From: Bryoerythrophyllum caledonicum
Taxonomy: Eukaryota > Streptophyta > Bryopsida > Pottiales > Pottiaceae
Direction: 5' to 3'
Assembly: GCA_963971425.1 (NCBI GenBank)
Contig: OZ020514.1
Span: 11,475,218-11,539,217, forward strand
Length of the DNA stretch: 64,000 nt
The notes beneath the pieces are model-generated. The model saw only the letters and a list, made by a program, of their open reading frames with translations. It did not search any database and was not told where the DNA came from. How positions within the stretch are numbered: the stretch's first letter is position 1; each line of letters starts with the position of its first letter. Made by a program: the position numbers and the translations under genes. This document shows, one piece after another, positions 21,561 to 33,500 of the stretch.

Positions 21561-23946
21561 GAGGGTGGAACACGACGAGGAAGAGGCACGAACAATGAAC
21601 ACTGAGTAGAGCTCCGCATTTCCTGGTGAGGGGAGAGGAGAGGGACTTAGTTGCAAAACCCTAGAACACGCACAACAGGAGGTGGCTGACCCTACTGTTG
21701 AGCCTGCGTAAGTCTTGGTTGTTGGAAAAGGGGTTAGGTGTGGAACGCAGGGTATGAGTGTTGGAAAGGCTCAAAATTTTTAGATCTGGGGTTAGTGGAT
21801 TGTGGTTTGAGGGTTGATGGTAAGATCTTGCTGTGTGAATTCTGAAGCTTGGGGCACCGGTGTTGGAGCACAGATCTGGTCGTCTCAAACTCACCCACAA
21901 GGTCACTCCACCCTAGATCTGAGAATAGATTGACTAGATCTGCTACCTCCCACTTACTCCCTCCCTCTCCCCGACCCAGGTGCTCAAACAAGTAAGATTG
22001 ACGACACGTCCGATCCACCATCGCCGCAAGGCATCAACACCGCATCACATCAGGCTACCTCTTACCCCTCCTCCACCTTTTTGTCCTTTCCTTACCTCAC
22101 CATTGTTATTCATACACTGTCACCATGCCTTGCTAGTAAAACACACGCTTTACATAATAGTTATAACATCACATGTTTAAGAAAGTTGTATCCTCAAGAG
22201 TATTATGCGAAATTAGTGTTTACAGATTGCACGCGGGAGCCCTGGAAATTTTTTCAAGACCTAGATCTAGCTGAGAAGAAGCAGAAACTCTACAACACCA
22301 AACTGGAGCCACTCCGCGAGCAACTTCAAACAATCTGCACCACCGGCACAACACTACAGAACATCAGCAGCAAAGAAAAACAGCCTGAAGGAGATTTGCG
22401 ACAGAAGATCAGCAGGCGCACAATCACAGCGCATAGGCAAATACAACACGAACACAAGCAGACAAAGACAAGAACAGAACAGGTGAGTTTAATTGCTAAA
22501 CCTTCATCTTTCGTTACTCCCCTCCAAAAATCCTCCCCCTCCCGCAACAGGTGCCCCCTCTCTCCCACAGCCTGCATCATCCTCTCCCACTACCCTCTCT
22601 CTCCTCCACCCTTCACCCCCCCTCTCTCTTTTTCCCTCCCCCCCTTCCACAGCGATCGCTGCTCTACCCATACACTCTCAGTAAACCCCCCCTCTTCCCC
22701 CACAGCCCCTCCCTCCCTCCCCCCACAATCCATCGCTCTCAACACCCCGACTCGGCAAATTCCAACCCCAGCCCCTTCAGCCCGTGTGGAAGCCGCAACT
22801 CCTTATACCGAAACCCTCAAGCAGGTAGACCTAGAACAGTTAGAGAACCCCTGCGTACAAACTCACAGGATCTGCAAGCCAACAAAATCAAGATCAGAGT
22901 CTGCCCAAGGACGTATAAGGAGTACCGAAGGAAACGAGCAGAGTGCGTACACAAAAACTCCCGCAGACGGCGCACGCACATTCCCCACAGGCAATAAAAG
23001 ATTGTGCGTCCTCTCAGACAGGAAGAATCTGCTGGCCTCCGCAGAAGCAAGTGCACAACGAAGAAGACTCTGCACGCAGAACCCCCAGCACTGTCAGGCA
23101 CAAACAAGAGCACCGAACTCTGCCAAGAACAATACACCAAGTACTGCAGGTTGTGACCGTCAAAAGAGGAACAGACAAGACGGTAATCAAGAAGCAGGAG
23201 AAGGACAAAACCAAGGCAAGCGTAGCGGCAGACAAGTGAAGAACCACGACCAGCAAGAAGGAGGAAGAGCGAAGTACGCAGCGCAACACAAAGACAGACG
23301 TGCACAAAACCAAGAACAACACGAAGACATACGAACAAAGCACCAAGAGGAACACGAAAGACGAGCGTGCACAAGACCTCACAACGACTACAAGAGACCC
23401 CGTACTCATATAGTCGCACGGGTGACCGCTAGACCTGTCTCCTCCAGCGATCCTACATCAGCTTTCAAACCTCCGAAACTGCGGTCTGGCAGCCGCTGCC
23501 AGCGGTCTGCAATCGATTACCTGTAGAGCCCCAATCCCCTGCATCGTCCTAATTCCCTGCTGCGCTCCGTTCCGAAGTCTTCGCACGTTACCAGCAATCG
23601 TGCCCAACGCCGGAAGTCTGTGACCGACCTCCTGTGACTGAACCCCTGCAACCTGCGAGACTCAAATCGATTGCAACCCCCCAATTGCGACCTACCTAGT
23701 CAGACCCACGACCTATACTCTACGACCAGCGACCCTCTATTTCCCCTATCTGTGACCCTCCTTCCCCACCGACCCTCCCTCTCAACTCCTTTCGACCCCC
23801 ATCTCTCTTTAAGACCCCCCACATCAAACCTCTTTTTCCCCAGTGACCCCCTCTCCTCCCAACTGCGACCACCCCCCCCACCCGTGACCTACCGCTTCCT
23901 CTACTACCTAAGCGGCGGTGAGTACACCACTACCTCCCCCTCGCAA
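21561..23946 (+). other. 5' region of the outer LINE
   Basis: It starts with a block shared with the inner element (tgagtagagctccg). A pyrimidine-rich tract follows (about 22510-22740), then an A/C-rich stretch and many 'gcgacc' words (about 23560-23900). A 481-codon frame is open at 22081-23526, but its composition is low-complexity and it has no counterpart of the same sequence in the inner copy. I treat it as 5' leader or poorly conserved N-terminal extension, not as a supported protein. Confidence 0.5.
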
Positions 23947-25175
23947 ATGGCGAGCATCATCCCCCCACTAGCCCTAGGAACTTTTGGTGACCTCTCTGAC
24001 CCCCATACACTACTATCTCTAACACACAAAGCGGTAGACATGGAGGTGGAGAGTTCTTCAGAGAGCTCCAAGAGGATTACAGAAGCCCATACTAAAACCT
24101 CTTCCATAGAAGACGCACCAACCCCATCAAAGAAAGCAAGAGGCAATTTCCCCCCCTGGTACAAGTCTCTACTCCTGACTTTACCTCTTTTCATTTTTGG
24201 TTAGGCTTCTCCACCATGGAGAAACTTGCCATTGATGCTGGACAGGAACCTCTATTTAGTGGAGAAAGTATAATAGACATGATCACACGAGGAGTGCCCA
24301 AGGAAGAAGCGGAGGAAGCCTTTGGAGTTGAGGTGGCTTATCCGAGAATCCCACAACTGTTATATCCCTCAATACGGCAAGACAACATTGAAGGGCAACA
24401 CTATAACTTGACACAAGTACCATTTGACATTCCCACCTCCCCTCTGACCGGTCTTTCCCTTGACTTCCACGTAGCAATTCATTTTGAATTGCTAGAACAC
24501 AACATGTATCATGATGACGTGAAGATACTCACGATCGCTAGACTCGAGCACATGGGGATCCCTCTTGGCACTAGCCTCATGGACCCTGTTGCAGTCCTAT
24601 GCAAAGGGGTCAAAAAACATGGCATGGGCATATGGGCAGGGATAATTAAGCTCCACCTCCTCAGGCCAGAGGTGGATGCTATATCTCTACTTAGAGGCAC
24701 CAGGTACTTCATATTACAACTAGACCCTCTAGGCCCAGCTATCATGGGGAAGGTATGCAAGACCTTCCACGCAGTAGCAAGGAAGAACCTATCAGTGAGG
24801 ATTAAGAGTGATAACCTCAAAGGTATTGCGGCACACACACTCTACCAGGACATAGTTATGAACGGATTCACTAGGAAGATGGAGTTCGAAATAGTGGACG
24901 TGCAAAAGGTGCTTGGAGAGTCACACGCCTTCATTGTTGCCCCAACCCCACAACAAGCCAAGAAATTCGAACTTCACCAAATCACTACACACCAAGAAGT
25001 GATTCCAGCAAGGGCTACTAGCTCGAGTGGATTTGGAACCATTGATCGAGCGAAAAGAGATGCTCTCATGGTCACACTCTCACAACTCCCCATCCTCATG
25101 GGTGTTGAGGAAACTTCGGCCATCATCAACAAGGTGTTCGAAGAGAAGAATGTTATATCCATATGGTTCCATAGG
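23947..25175 (+). pseudogene. ORF1 of the outer LINE, N-terminal part, frameshifted and interrupted
   Basis: A frame from the ATG at 23947 contains VDMEVESSSESSKR, similar to AMEVEASGETHKR in the inner copy. The frame shifts between about 24170 and 24204, then continues from 24216 through a conserved region (PRIPQLLYPS, QVPFDIPT, LDFHVAIHFEL, GIWAGIIKLHLLRPE, GKVCKTFH, SHAFIVAPTPQQA). The conserved core is about 320 residues. It ends in the IWFHR codons, where the inner LINE inserted at 25175/25176; the rest of the gene is at 40216-40701. I do not recognise the fold. By position it should be the RNA-binding chaperone-like ORF1 protein. Confidence 0.75.
25164..25175. repeat. left 12-bp target-site duplication of the inner LINE
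   Basis: tggttccatagg occurs here and at 40204-40215, exactly at the two ends of the inner element. Joining the outer copy across one of them restores a continuous ORF1 frame (IWFHR-QEGGK). Confidence 0.92.
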
Positions 25176-26740
25176 GGGCTCGATGGCTGAGTAGAGCTCC
25201 GAAATTTCTGGTGAGGAGGGGTGAGGGACTCAGTCTCAGAGAGTGGAGACACGAACAACAGGAGGTTGCTGGCCCGTTGTATGTCCCTAGTGTGCTTCAG
25301 ATTTGAGAGGAGGGGAGGCTATCAGTTACATATGTTGGGCAGGGACGTTTTGAACACTAGATCTGCAAAAGGTGAACCGTGGAAGAGCTGCTGAAGTCAT
25401 TTTTGAGTGGTGTTTAGATCTGAAGCGGGGAGACACACGTGTTGGTACACAGATCTGTACTTCTCAGCTCATCATACGGTAGGATCTGGAGTAGATCTAG
25501 AGAGGGTTACCGAACCTGAACGCCCCCCCCCCTTGAGTCCCACCGCCCTTCTCCAATCCAGACCTCGTCAACACCATTGAGAACAACAACGAGTCAAGAG
25601 TGCAGCGTTGCTGCCATCGCATAAACGCCCTTCATCACCTTCAGGCCACCTCTTACCCCCCCCTCATCTCCTTATTTCTTCCTTATTGCATCATTGTTAG
25701 ACTCACGTTATCATTTTGCTCTCTTAGTAACACATACAAAGTACAAAATAGATCTAACATCGCTTGTATAAGTTGTTTGTGCATCATATCTGAAAGACAA
25801 CACTGCAGAACAACCTCTGAAGTGAAGGAAGACACGATATACCTCACAGATCTGCCCCAAGGCAACATCAACGCACCATATCAGGCTATCTCTACTCACT
25901 TCCATCTCTTTTTTGCACTAGTTCAGCTGATCCATAGCAACACTACACACTTCAGCACATCCACACACACTAGAGGTAGTACACAGAAATCTCACTATGT
26001 ATACACATGCACAAAGCTCTACATCATAATACTAACAGAACACTTCAATAAGCTTGTGTGTATAGATCTCGGGCGGAAGCGCTCAAAATCTTCTCCAGAT
26101 CTGAATCTACCTTCGCTCCAACAACAAGGAAGCACACCATCAACACCGCAACAAACGACACGGCAACAAGAGCGGACGAAAATACAACGCAACAGCCAAC
26201 ACATCTGCGACAACCCCATCTACAGCACAACAGGACCTCACAGCAAAGATTCGACAATACAAGGTGACAACAACAACATACAACACGCAACGGAGAGCAC
26301 CTCCAGACCAGAGAAGACAAAGGTGGACTGCTGCCCCTCCACAACAAAGATCTGCAACCGACGTCATCCCCGCACCAAGATCGCAGCACGCAACAACACT
26401 GCATCTGGAAGTGAAGTGCAACAACTCCACAACAAAAACCGATTCAACTCATCATCGAACCGAGGATCAACCCTCATCTACACAACAGGGAGTACACTCA
26501 ACACACCTTCTCCTCTCACTTCCTTCACTCGCATTCCTTACCTCCATCTATCCCCTACTGCAGCCCTCCCTTCCCCTCCCCTGTTTCTTCCCACGCCCTC
26601 ACCACTCCGCCCACCCCTCCCACCCCTGTCCATCTCCCCCTCCCTGCCCCTCCCACTACTCTCCTCACTCACTCTGTTTCCCTCCCCTCTCTCCTCTTCC
26701 TCCCCGAACACCCCCTCCCCACTACTCTCCTCACTCTCCA
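25176..26740 (+). other. 5' region of the inner LINE
   Basis: It begins with the block shared with the outer copy. It continues with an A/C-rich region and a pyrimidine-rich tract (about 26500-26740) in the position equivalent to that of the outer copy. A frame is open from 25600, but the first codon is GTG and the sequence is not protein-like until the repeat at about 26830. Confidence 0.5.
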
Positions 26741-26829
26741 TAGACAACGACCATACTGATCAGTATACTGTCCCACTCGATCCCTACAGCGACCGTGCTG
26801 GTCAGCCCACAGACCCCACCGTAACCCGT

Positions 26830-27620
26830 AGCGACTTAGCTAAAACAGATAGCGACCCCGTCGATTTGTATAGCGATCCTGCTAACATCCGTTACGACCC
26901 TATCAAGTCTCACCCAAACCCTACTGCTCGTGTCAGCGACCCTGCTGCCCGAGGCAACGAACCTGCTACCTGTGCCAGCGACCCTACTGATTATACTAAC
27001 GACCCTACTAATTGTGCCAGCGACTCTGCGAATTATATTAACGACCTTGCTGATAAAACCAGCGACCCTGTTGCTCACTTCAGCGGCCTTGTTGATTGCT
27101 CCAGCGGCCCTGTTGATCGTTCCAACAACCCTGTTGATCGCTCCAACAACCCTGTTGATCGCTCCAGCGACCCTGTTAATCGCTCCAGCGACCCTGTTGA
27201 TCACTCCAGCGACCCTGTTGATCGCTCCAGCGATCCTGTCAATCGCCCCAACGACCCTGTTCCTTATGCTAACGACTGTGTTCCTTGTGCTAACGACAGT
27301 ATTTCTTGTGCCAGCGACCCAGTTCCTGATGTTAGCGACCCTGCTGTTTGTACCAGCGACCCTACTGACTGTGCCAGTGACCCTGCTACTGGTGTTAACG
27401 ACACTGCTGCTTGTACCAGTGACTCTGCTGATTATGCCAGCAACCCTGCTGCTCGTGCCAGCGACCCTGCTGCCCGTGTCAGCGACCCTGCTGCTCGTGC
27501 CAGCGACCCTGCTGCCCGTGCCAGCGACCTTGCTGCTCGTGCCAGCGACCCTACTAATCCTCATAAACACCCTGCTGACTGCAACAGAGACCAAGGTGAT
27601 CCCTGTAGCGACCCAATAAC
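26830..27620 (+). repeat. 21-bp tandem repeat encoding a 7-residue SDP repeat
   Basis: More than thirty units of 21 bp, consensus near 'agcgaccctgctgctcgtgcc', read in frame as SDP-A/V-x-R/x-A/S. The frame is continuous with ORF1 downstream. The opposite strand is also open over long stretches because the repeat lacks stops, which is a by-product. Confidence 0.8.
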
Positions 27621-27657
27621 ATTTCAATACGACATCCCCTCACAGGACAGCACAAAT

Positions 27658-29313
27658 ATGGACCAGTGGAGTAGTAGATGCACTCTCATGTATGGAGACG
27701 CCATGGAGGTAGAAGCAAGCGGTGAGACACACAAAAGATCCCCGAGCATTGCCCCCACAACAAGCCAAGACGAAGTATCCCTTTCCAACAAGAAAAAGAA
27801 GAGTTCCAACAATGAAGGTATGATGCACACTCTTGACCTAGATGCATCCTCCCTCAAATTTTGGATGGGCTTTCAAGTGATGGAAGATATGGCCAAAGAG
27901 GAGGGACTTGAGCCACTAACTTGTGATGAATCCATACCTAGCATGATCACAAGAGGAATTAGAGAAATGGAGGCCAAGGAAATCTCCTTAGCAACTCCGG
28001 CATTCCCAAGAATCCCCCAAATCCTCTACCCTTGTGCAAGAAAAGGAATCGTGGGCCAGCACCTCAATGTAACACAAATCCCATTTGACATTCCGGTTAA
28101 TGACACTACGGGGCTTGCCCTAGACTTTCATGTTTCAATTCATTTTGAGTTATCTAACCTTGTACTCATGCATGATGATGTCAAAGCTATGGTGATTGAT
28201 AGGTTAAAGTTCATGGAGATTGAAGTCGGCAAAAAGGTAATTGATCCCATCTCCATCCTTTGTATGAGTTTAAAGAATGCCGGGAAAAAGGGAGTATGGG
28301 CGGGGGTAGTCAAATTGCACTTGCATAAGCCAGAGATAGATGGCATTGGACTTCTCAAAGGTCTTAGACCCTTCATTTTAAAACTAGACAAACAATATGC
28401 TCTTGGCAAAGTTTGCAAAACATACCATGATATATCAAGAAACTCTAACCTCTCTATCAAAATAAAAAGTGAATCTCTTAGAGGCATGACCGCTAATGAT
28501 CTTTTTGTGGAGATCCTTCACAATGGTTTTAACCGTGGGCTTGAGTTTGAAGTAACAAGTGTGCAGAAAATCAAAGAGGAATCCCATGCCTTCATTATTG
28601 CACCAACCCCACAACAAGCGGCAAAAATCAAGCTCCACAAAGTGGCAACCAACCACGAGCTTTTGCAACCAACGAACATTGTTGGAACTACATCGAAGGG
28701 CATCAACCGTGAGAGTAAGGCAAAGAAGGACGCCATTACCTTAACCCTATCACCACTACCTATTCGTATGAGCATGGTTGACACTAGTGAAGAGATTCAC
28801 AAAATCATGGGAGCGGGTAATGCCACTCACATTTGGTTCCATCGGGATGATGGGATTAGATACAATGGTAGTGCTAATGTTCATTGAATCAACCCTGTAA
28901 TCTATAGGAAGTTTGTAGGGAAAGTTATCAAGATGGAAGGACATTACGTGGACTTTGCACCACACCGAAGAAGTCTTGATGGAGTAGAGCCACCGACCAA
29001 GGAGCAAATTGTGGAATTTGGATTCCTAGATGTTAACAAAGCTATTGTTAACACCGTGGAGGCCTTCAAGATTGATGAGCCAACAAATGTCCTCACGAAG
29101 AATGACATCATTGCCATCGTGGATTCCAAGGTGGAAGAAAACAACAAAAAAATAAGACTAGAGACGAAAGCATATGCGGACAAGAAACATGATGAGTTGA
29201 AGGCCCAAATGATCACCATCCAAGAGTCAATGAGCACGGCCCTCGCATCCTTGCAAGCCATCACCAAAGTTATGACCACCCCAAGAATTGAAGGTGAGAC
29301 GTCAAACATGTGA
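27658..29313 (+). pseudogene. ORF1 of the inner LINE, with one in-frame TGA
   Basis: The ATG at 27658 opens a frame that is also continuous upstream with the heptad repeat. The conserved core (about 27836-28880) parallels the outer copy: PRIPQILYPC, QIPFDIPV, LDFHVSIHFEL, GVWAGVVKLHLHKPE, GKVCKTYHD, SHAFIIAPTPQQA, IWFHR. A TGA at 28885-28887 stands where the outer copy has Leu. The same frame continues to 29313 with YRKFVGK, APHRRSLDG and a charged, coiled-coil-like tail. One nonsense change explains the break. An ORF1 protein with a C-terminal coiled coil would fit self-association of RNA-binding chaperones, but the core fold is not one I can name. Confidence 0.75.
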
Positions 29314-30519
29314 AGAAGGAAGACCGCAAGACAAAAGGTATCATACACATACCATCCCTTCTTATACACAAGACCCACACATTATACAATAGAAGACAAT
29401 ACAAGGTAGAATACTTGATAGCCTACATAGTAGAATACATGGTAGAATACATGGTATTGAACAAAATAGTCTACATGGCACAATATATAAGAAAATACTT
29501 GGCCGTATACACAGACGTACACCCCCTAGGATACACATACTTCAATACATACACCCTACCCTCATGTTGTATTAAAAATAAATACATAAAGTATACCAAA
29601 TATATACTATCTTGCACAAAAATACCTGGTATGAATACTGATACACACACATGTACAATTACGGATACAAATACTGATTTGCATACAGATATAAATACTT
29701 ATCAGAATACGGATACGAATACTAATCTGAATACGAATATAAATACTGATATGTACATCAATACTAATACTGATACATATATAAATACAAGTACTAATAC
29801 CAATACCAATACCCATACGTATGCTAAAATAAAAATGGGGACACGCACTAATATAAACATAAACATAAACACTAGTACTAAGCCAAACACAACTATACAC
29901 ACATACACAAAGACAACTACACACCACCAAAAAATAATAATACACATACACACATACAAAGACAAATATACACAACCAAAAGAAAAGTACAAAACAAAAC
30001 ACCAAAACCACACACAAAAACAAGCAATCCTAAAACAAAATAAAAAATCCCTCCTACTACAAACTACTCATACTCAATGGAGAAGACAAATACACATCCA
30101 CCCTATAGTATACCATGCTACACAAAACAACATAGATCTTCTTACTAGTATTTACTATGTAGCAAGTAGAAAAGACATACACATGCTTTCAAACAAACAC
30201 AACCTCAACAACATAAAAATAATAAAAGCTCTAAAATTCACACAAAAATCAAAAATTATGAAACACAATATCAAACCCACACATTATAAACTTCTACTAC
30301 TTGTAGGCGGAGAATTAGAAATAAATCCGGGACCGTATACGATCAAGTATACAAATACAGCTTCATATACATGTACGGGGACATATACATATATGGATAC
30401 ATATACAAATACATATCAGAATACGGACACAAATACATCTACAAGGTACAGATACAAATACAAGCATAAACACATATACGGAAAAAAATACTAATGTAAA
30501 TACAAATACAAGTAAGGAT
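29314..30519 (+). other. Thr/Asn-rich low-complexity frame and first 2A-like module
   Basis: A frame open up to 30494 encodes Thr-Asn-Thr-Asp-type repeats derived from 'aatactgatac' words. A conserved block with YKLLLLVGGELEINPGP (motif at 30312-30335) follows, then more Thr/Tyr repeats. It ends in TAA in a different frame from the following ORF (30520). In the ancestor it was probably joined to the large ORF, separated here by a frameshift. Confidence 0.55.
30312..30335 (+). other. 2A-like motif 1 (ELEINPGP, degenerate)
   Basis: A Leu-rich lead followed by GG-ELEINPGP. The 2A consensus is D(V/I)ExNPGP. The first Asp is Glu and Val/Ile is Leu, so activity is doubtful. Confidence 0.7.
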
Positions 30520-33500
30520 ATGGACACGGATACAGATACAGGTATAAATACTCAAACAAGAACTTATCAACCATTGCAAAAACCAATATACAAAATAGAA
30601 AGAATGATAATAATAATATACTACTTCTCACACAAACTAAGAAAAAATTCCAAAAAGAAAAGTATCAAAACCAAAATAAAAAATAAAAGGAATAAGAGAA
30701 AAGATGGGATTAAAATAAATAATAGAAGGAAAAAGAAAATAAGTATCATAACTACATATAACAAAATAGGAAACAATATAAATGAAAACAATCATAAATT
30801 TTTTGTAATAAAGATACATAAGGGTAGAAGGGATTCTAAACCCAAAAACCATCAAAAGGCAAGGAATACTAGAATGGCTAAAAATAGAAAAATGAAGGAG
30901 AGTAAAAAGGGATATAATAAATTAAATAGAAAGAAGATAGATATTTATAAAATTTCAGAAGTCTTAATTAGAGCAAGTAATATTAAAAATAAAATAACAA
31001 AAATGGAGCGGATATGTAAGAAGAAAAGAAAGGGTAAAGTAGAAAACCATTATCATAAGAAAAAAAATAAGAAGAACATAACAAGAAACAGTAGTACTAA
31101 AAATAGAAAATGCTCCCTAAGAAATTCAAAAATAAGGGATGGAAAATGCACAAAATTAGTAATGGGAATTAGTTATAATAAGAATACAAATGTGAAGAAC
31201 ATATCTATAAACAGCAGTACTAAAAATAGAAAATGCTCCCTACGAAATTCAAAAATAAGGGATGGAAAATGCACAAAATTAGTAATGGGAATTAGTTATA
31301 ATAAGAATACAAATGTGAAGAACATAGCTATAAACAGCAGTACTAAAAATAGAAAATCCTTCCTAAGAAATCAAAAAATAAGGGATGGAAATTGCACCAA
31401 ATTAGTAATGGGAATAAATAACAATAAGAATACAATTAGGAAGAATATAGCTAAAAACAGCAATACTAAAAATAGAATATGCTTTCTAAGAAATGCAAAA
31501 ATAACGGATGGAAAATTAACCAAACTTGTAATGAGAAACAAAAATGACAGAGTAAAAATAAATAGAGAAGACAGGGATAATAAAAGAGTACAGATTAAAA
31601 ATAGAAATTGGAATATAAACTACATGGATAAATGGAAAATTAATAGTAATATTAAAAACTATATATATAAAGTTGGGGAGAGTTTGCGATTAAATAGTAG
31701 AAATTTGATGAGAGAATGTAGAATTATTAAAATAGGAGGTGGGATTCATGTTTCGCCGGCCGGTTGGGCGCCGAAGGCGGCAAAAATAGACTTTCTAAAA
31801 ATAGAAATTCTAATAAAAGTAAGAATATATACGAATCTGATTGAAATAAATATCAATCTGTTTTTAGAAATCATAGTTTTAGACAAATTAGGTTTAGAAA
31901 GAAATCTTTTAGAAAACTCATTTTTTCAATATACGGGTACATATACTGATACGTATACTGATACGTATACTGATACATACACCGATGAGTATACTTATAA
32001 ATATACTGATACAAATACTGGTATGTATATAAATACAAATACTTATACTTGTACAAATGCAAATACCAATACAAATAGTGGTACGTGTACTCATACGAAT
32101 ACTAACACAAATACTAACATAGATACTGATACAAATACCAAGACAAAAACCGTGACTTATACTAATACAAACATACAAAAGAATACTAATATAATACCAC
32201 ATAAAACTACATACACACACACAAAGACAACCACACACCATCAACGAAACACATACATATACATACACACATACAAAGACAAACACACACAATCAAAAAA
32301 ACACAAATACCAAAGCCACATTCAAAAACAAAAAATTCTAAAACAAAACAAGAAACCCATCTACTACAAACTACTCATATTAATTGGAGGAGACATGGAG
32401 ACTAACCCAAGACCCATGCCGAACATATTAAAAAGACACCCCGCTTCGCACAAAAAGTATACCAAAACATATTTTATACCAAATACTAATACAAACACCA
32501 AAACAAACAATTGTACAAACCACAAAGTATATAATAACACCGCATATGAAAAAAAGGATTTAAAAGCCACTTTAAAAACCAACATAAACCCACATACAAA
32601 TAGTCTTAAACATAATAGTTACATATGCACACGGACAAAAACAACCAAGGTAAAATACAACCAATTTTACATACATCCATACTCTACTAAAACAAAAACA
32701 ACCACAAAAAACACATGGACTAAAAATAAACTAAAGACGAAAACAACTACACCTACTATAAAAATAAATAAACCCACAACTCATACACAAAATACAAATA
32801 TCCACCTACCCCCAAACCAACAAGTCATTAATAACACAATAAAGCTTTTAAAATACACCACTAAACATATATACCACAAACTTCTACTACTTCTAGGAGG
32901 AGACATTGAAACCAACCCGGGACCCATGCCCAATATACTAAAAAGACATCCTACACCACATAAGAAAAATGCCAAAATCTACTTTATACCTAATACCATA
33001 AAACTCCAACCAGAATATGAACACATTGCAAAACCCTTCGCACCATTTCTAAAAAACACACATACATTACACCACATACAAAACACTTCCCACCCAAACA
33101 TTGCCCAATACATACAACAAAAAAATACGCATCCACCACCCCACATCTTATATGCACTAATAATCACTACTCATCCAAACATAGATGAATGTAACCAACT
33201 TCTAAATCCACAAAATTTGAACACAATTACATGGACTAATACACTCCTACAAACCTTGCTAACCTTACAAAACCCACCAGAACGACACATTTACACTCCA
33301 CACCCCTATACTGAATTCCTAGTAGACAACCAAAATATTATAAACCATGAGAACTCAATACATAAAAGACTATACGACTTCTTACATAGTCAAGACATAC
33401 CACCCTCAAATGATATAATAAAACTAAAATTCCCTTACCTCCCTAACAACCTCATAAGTGAATCACTAAAATGTCTGGACCCTATAGCAGAATACACCCA

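Noticed and set aside
22081-23526. 481-codon ORF in the 5' region of the outer LINE
   Set aside because: Low-complexity composition, no ATG-linked context, and no equivalent protein in the inner copy. Open because of A/C- and C/T-rich sequence.
26836-27627. Long antisense and alternate-frame ORFs (Val/Thr-rich) over the SDP repeat
   Set aside because: The 21-bp repeat lacks stops in several frames, so these are shadows.
25600-28887. A single 1095-codon protein as annotated from the first open codon
   Set aside because: The first codon is GTG and the first 400 codons are low-complexity; a start at the ATG at 27658 or within the SDP repeat is more plausible.
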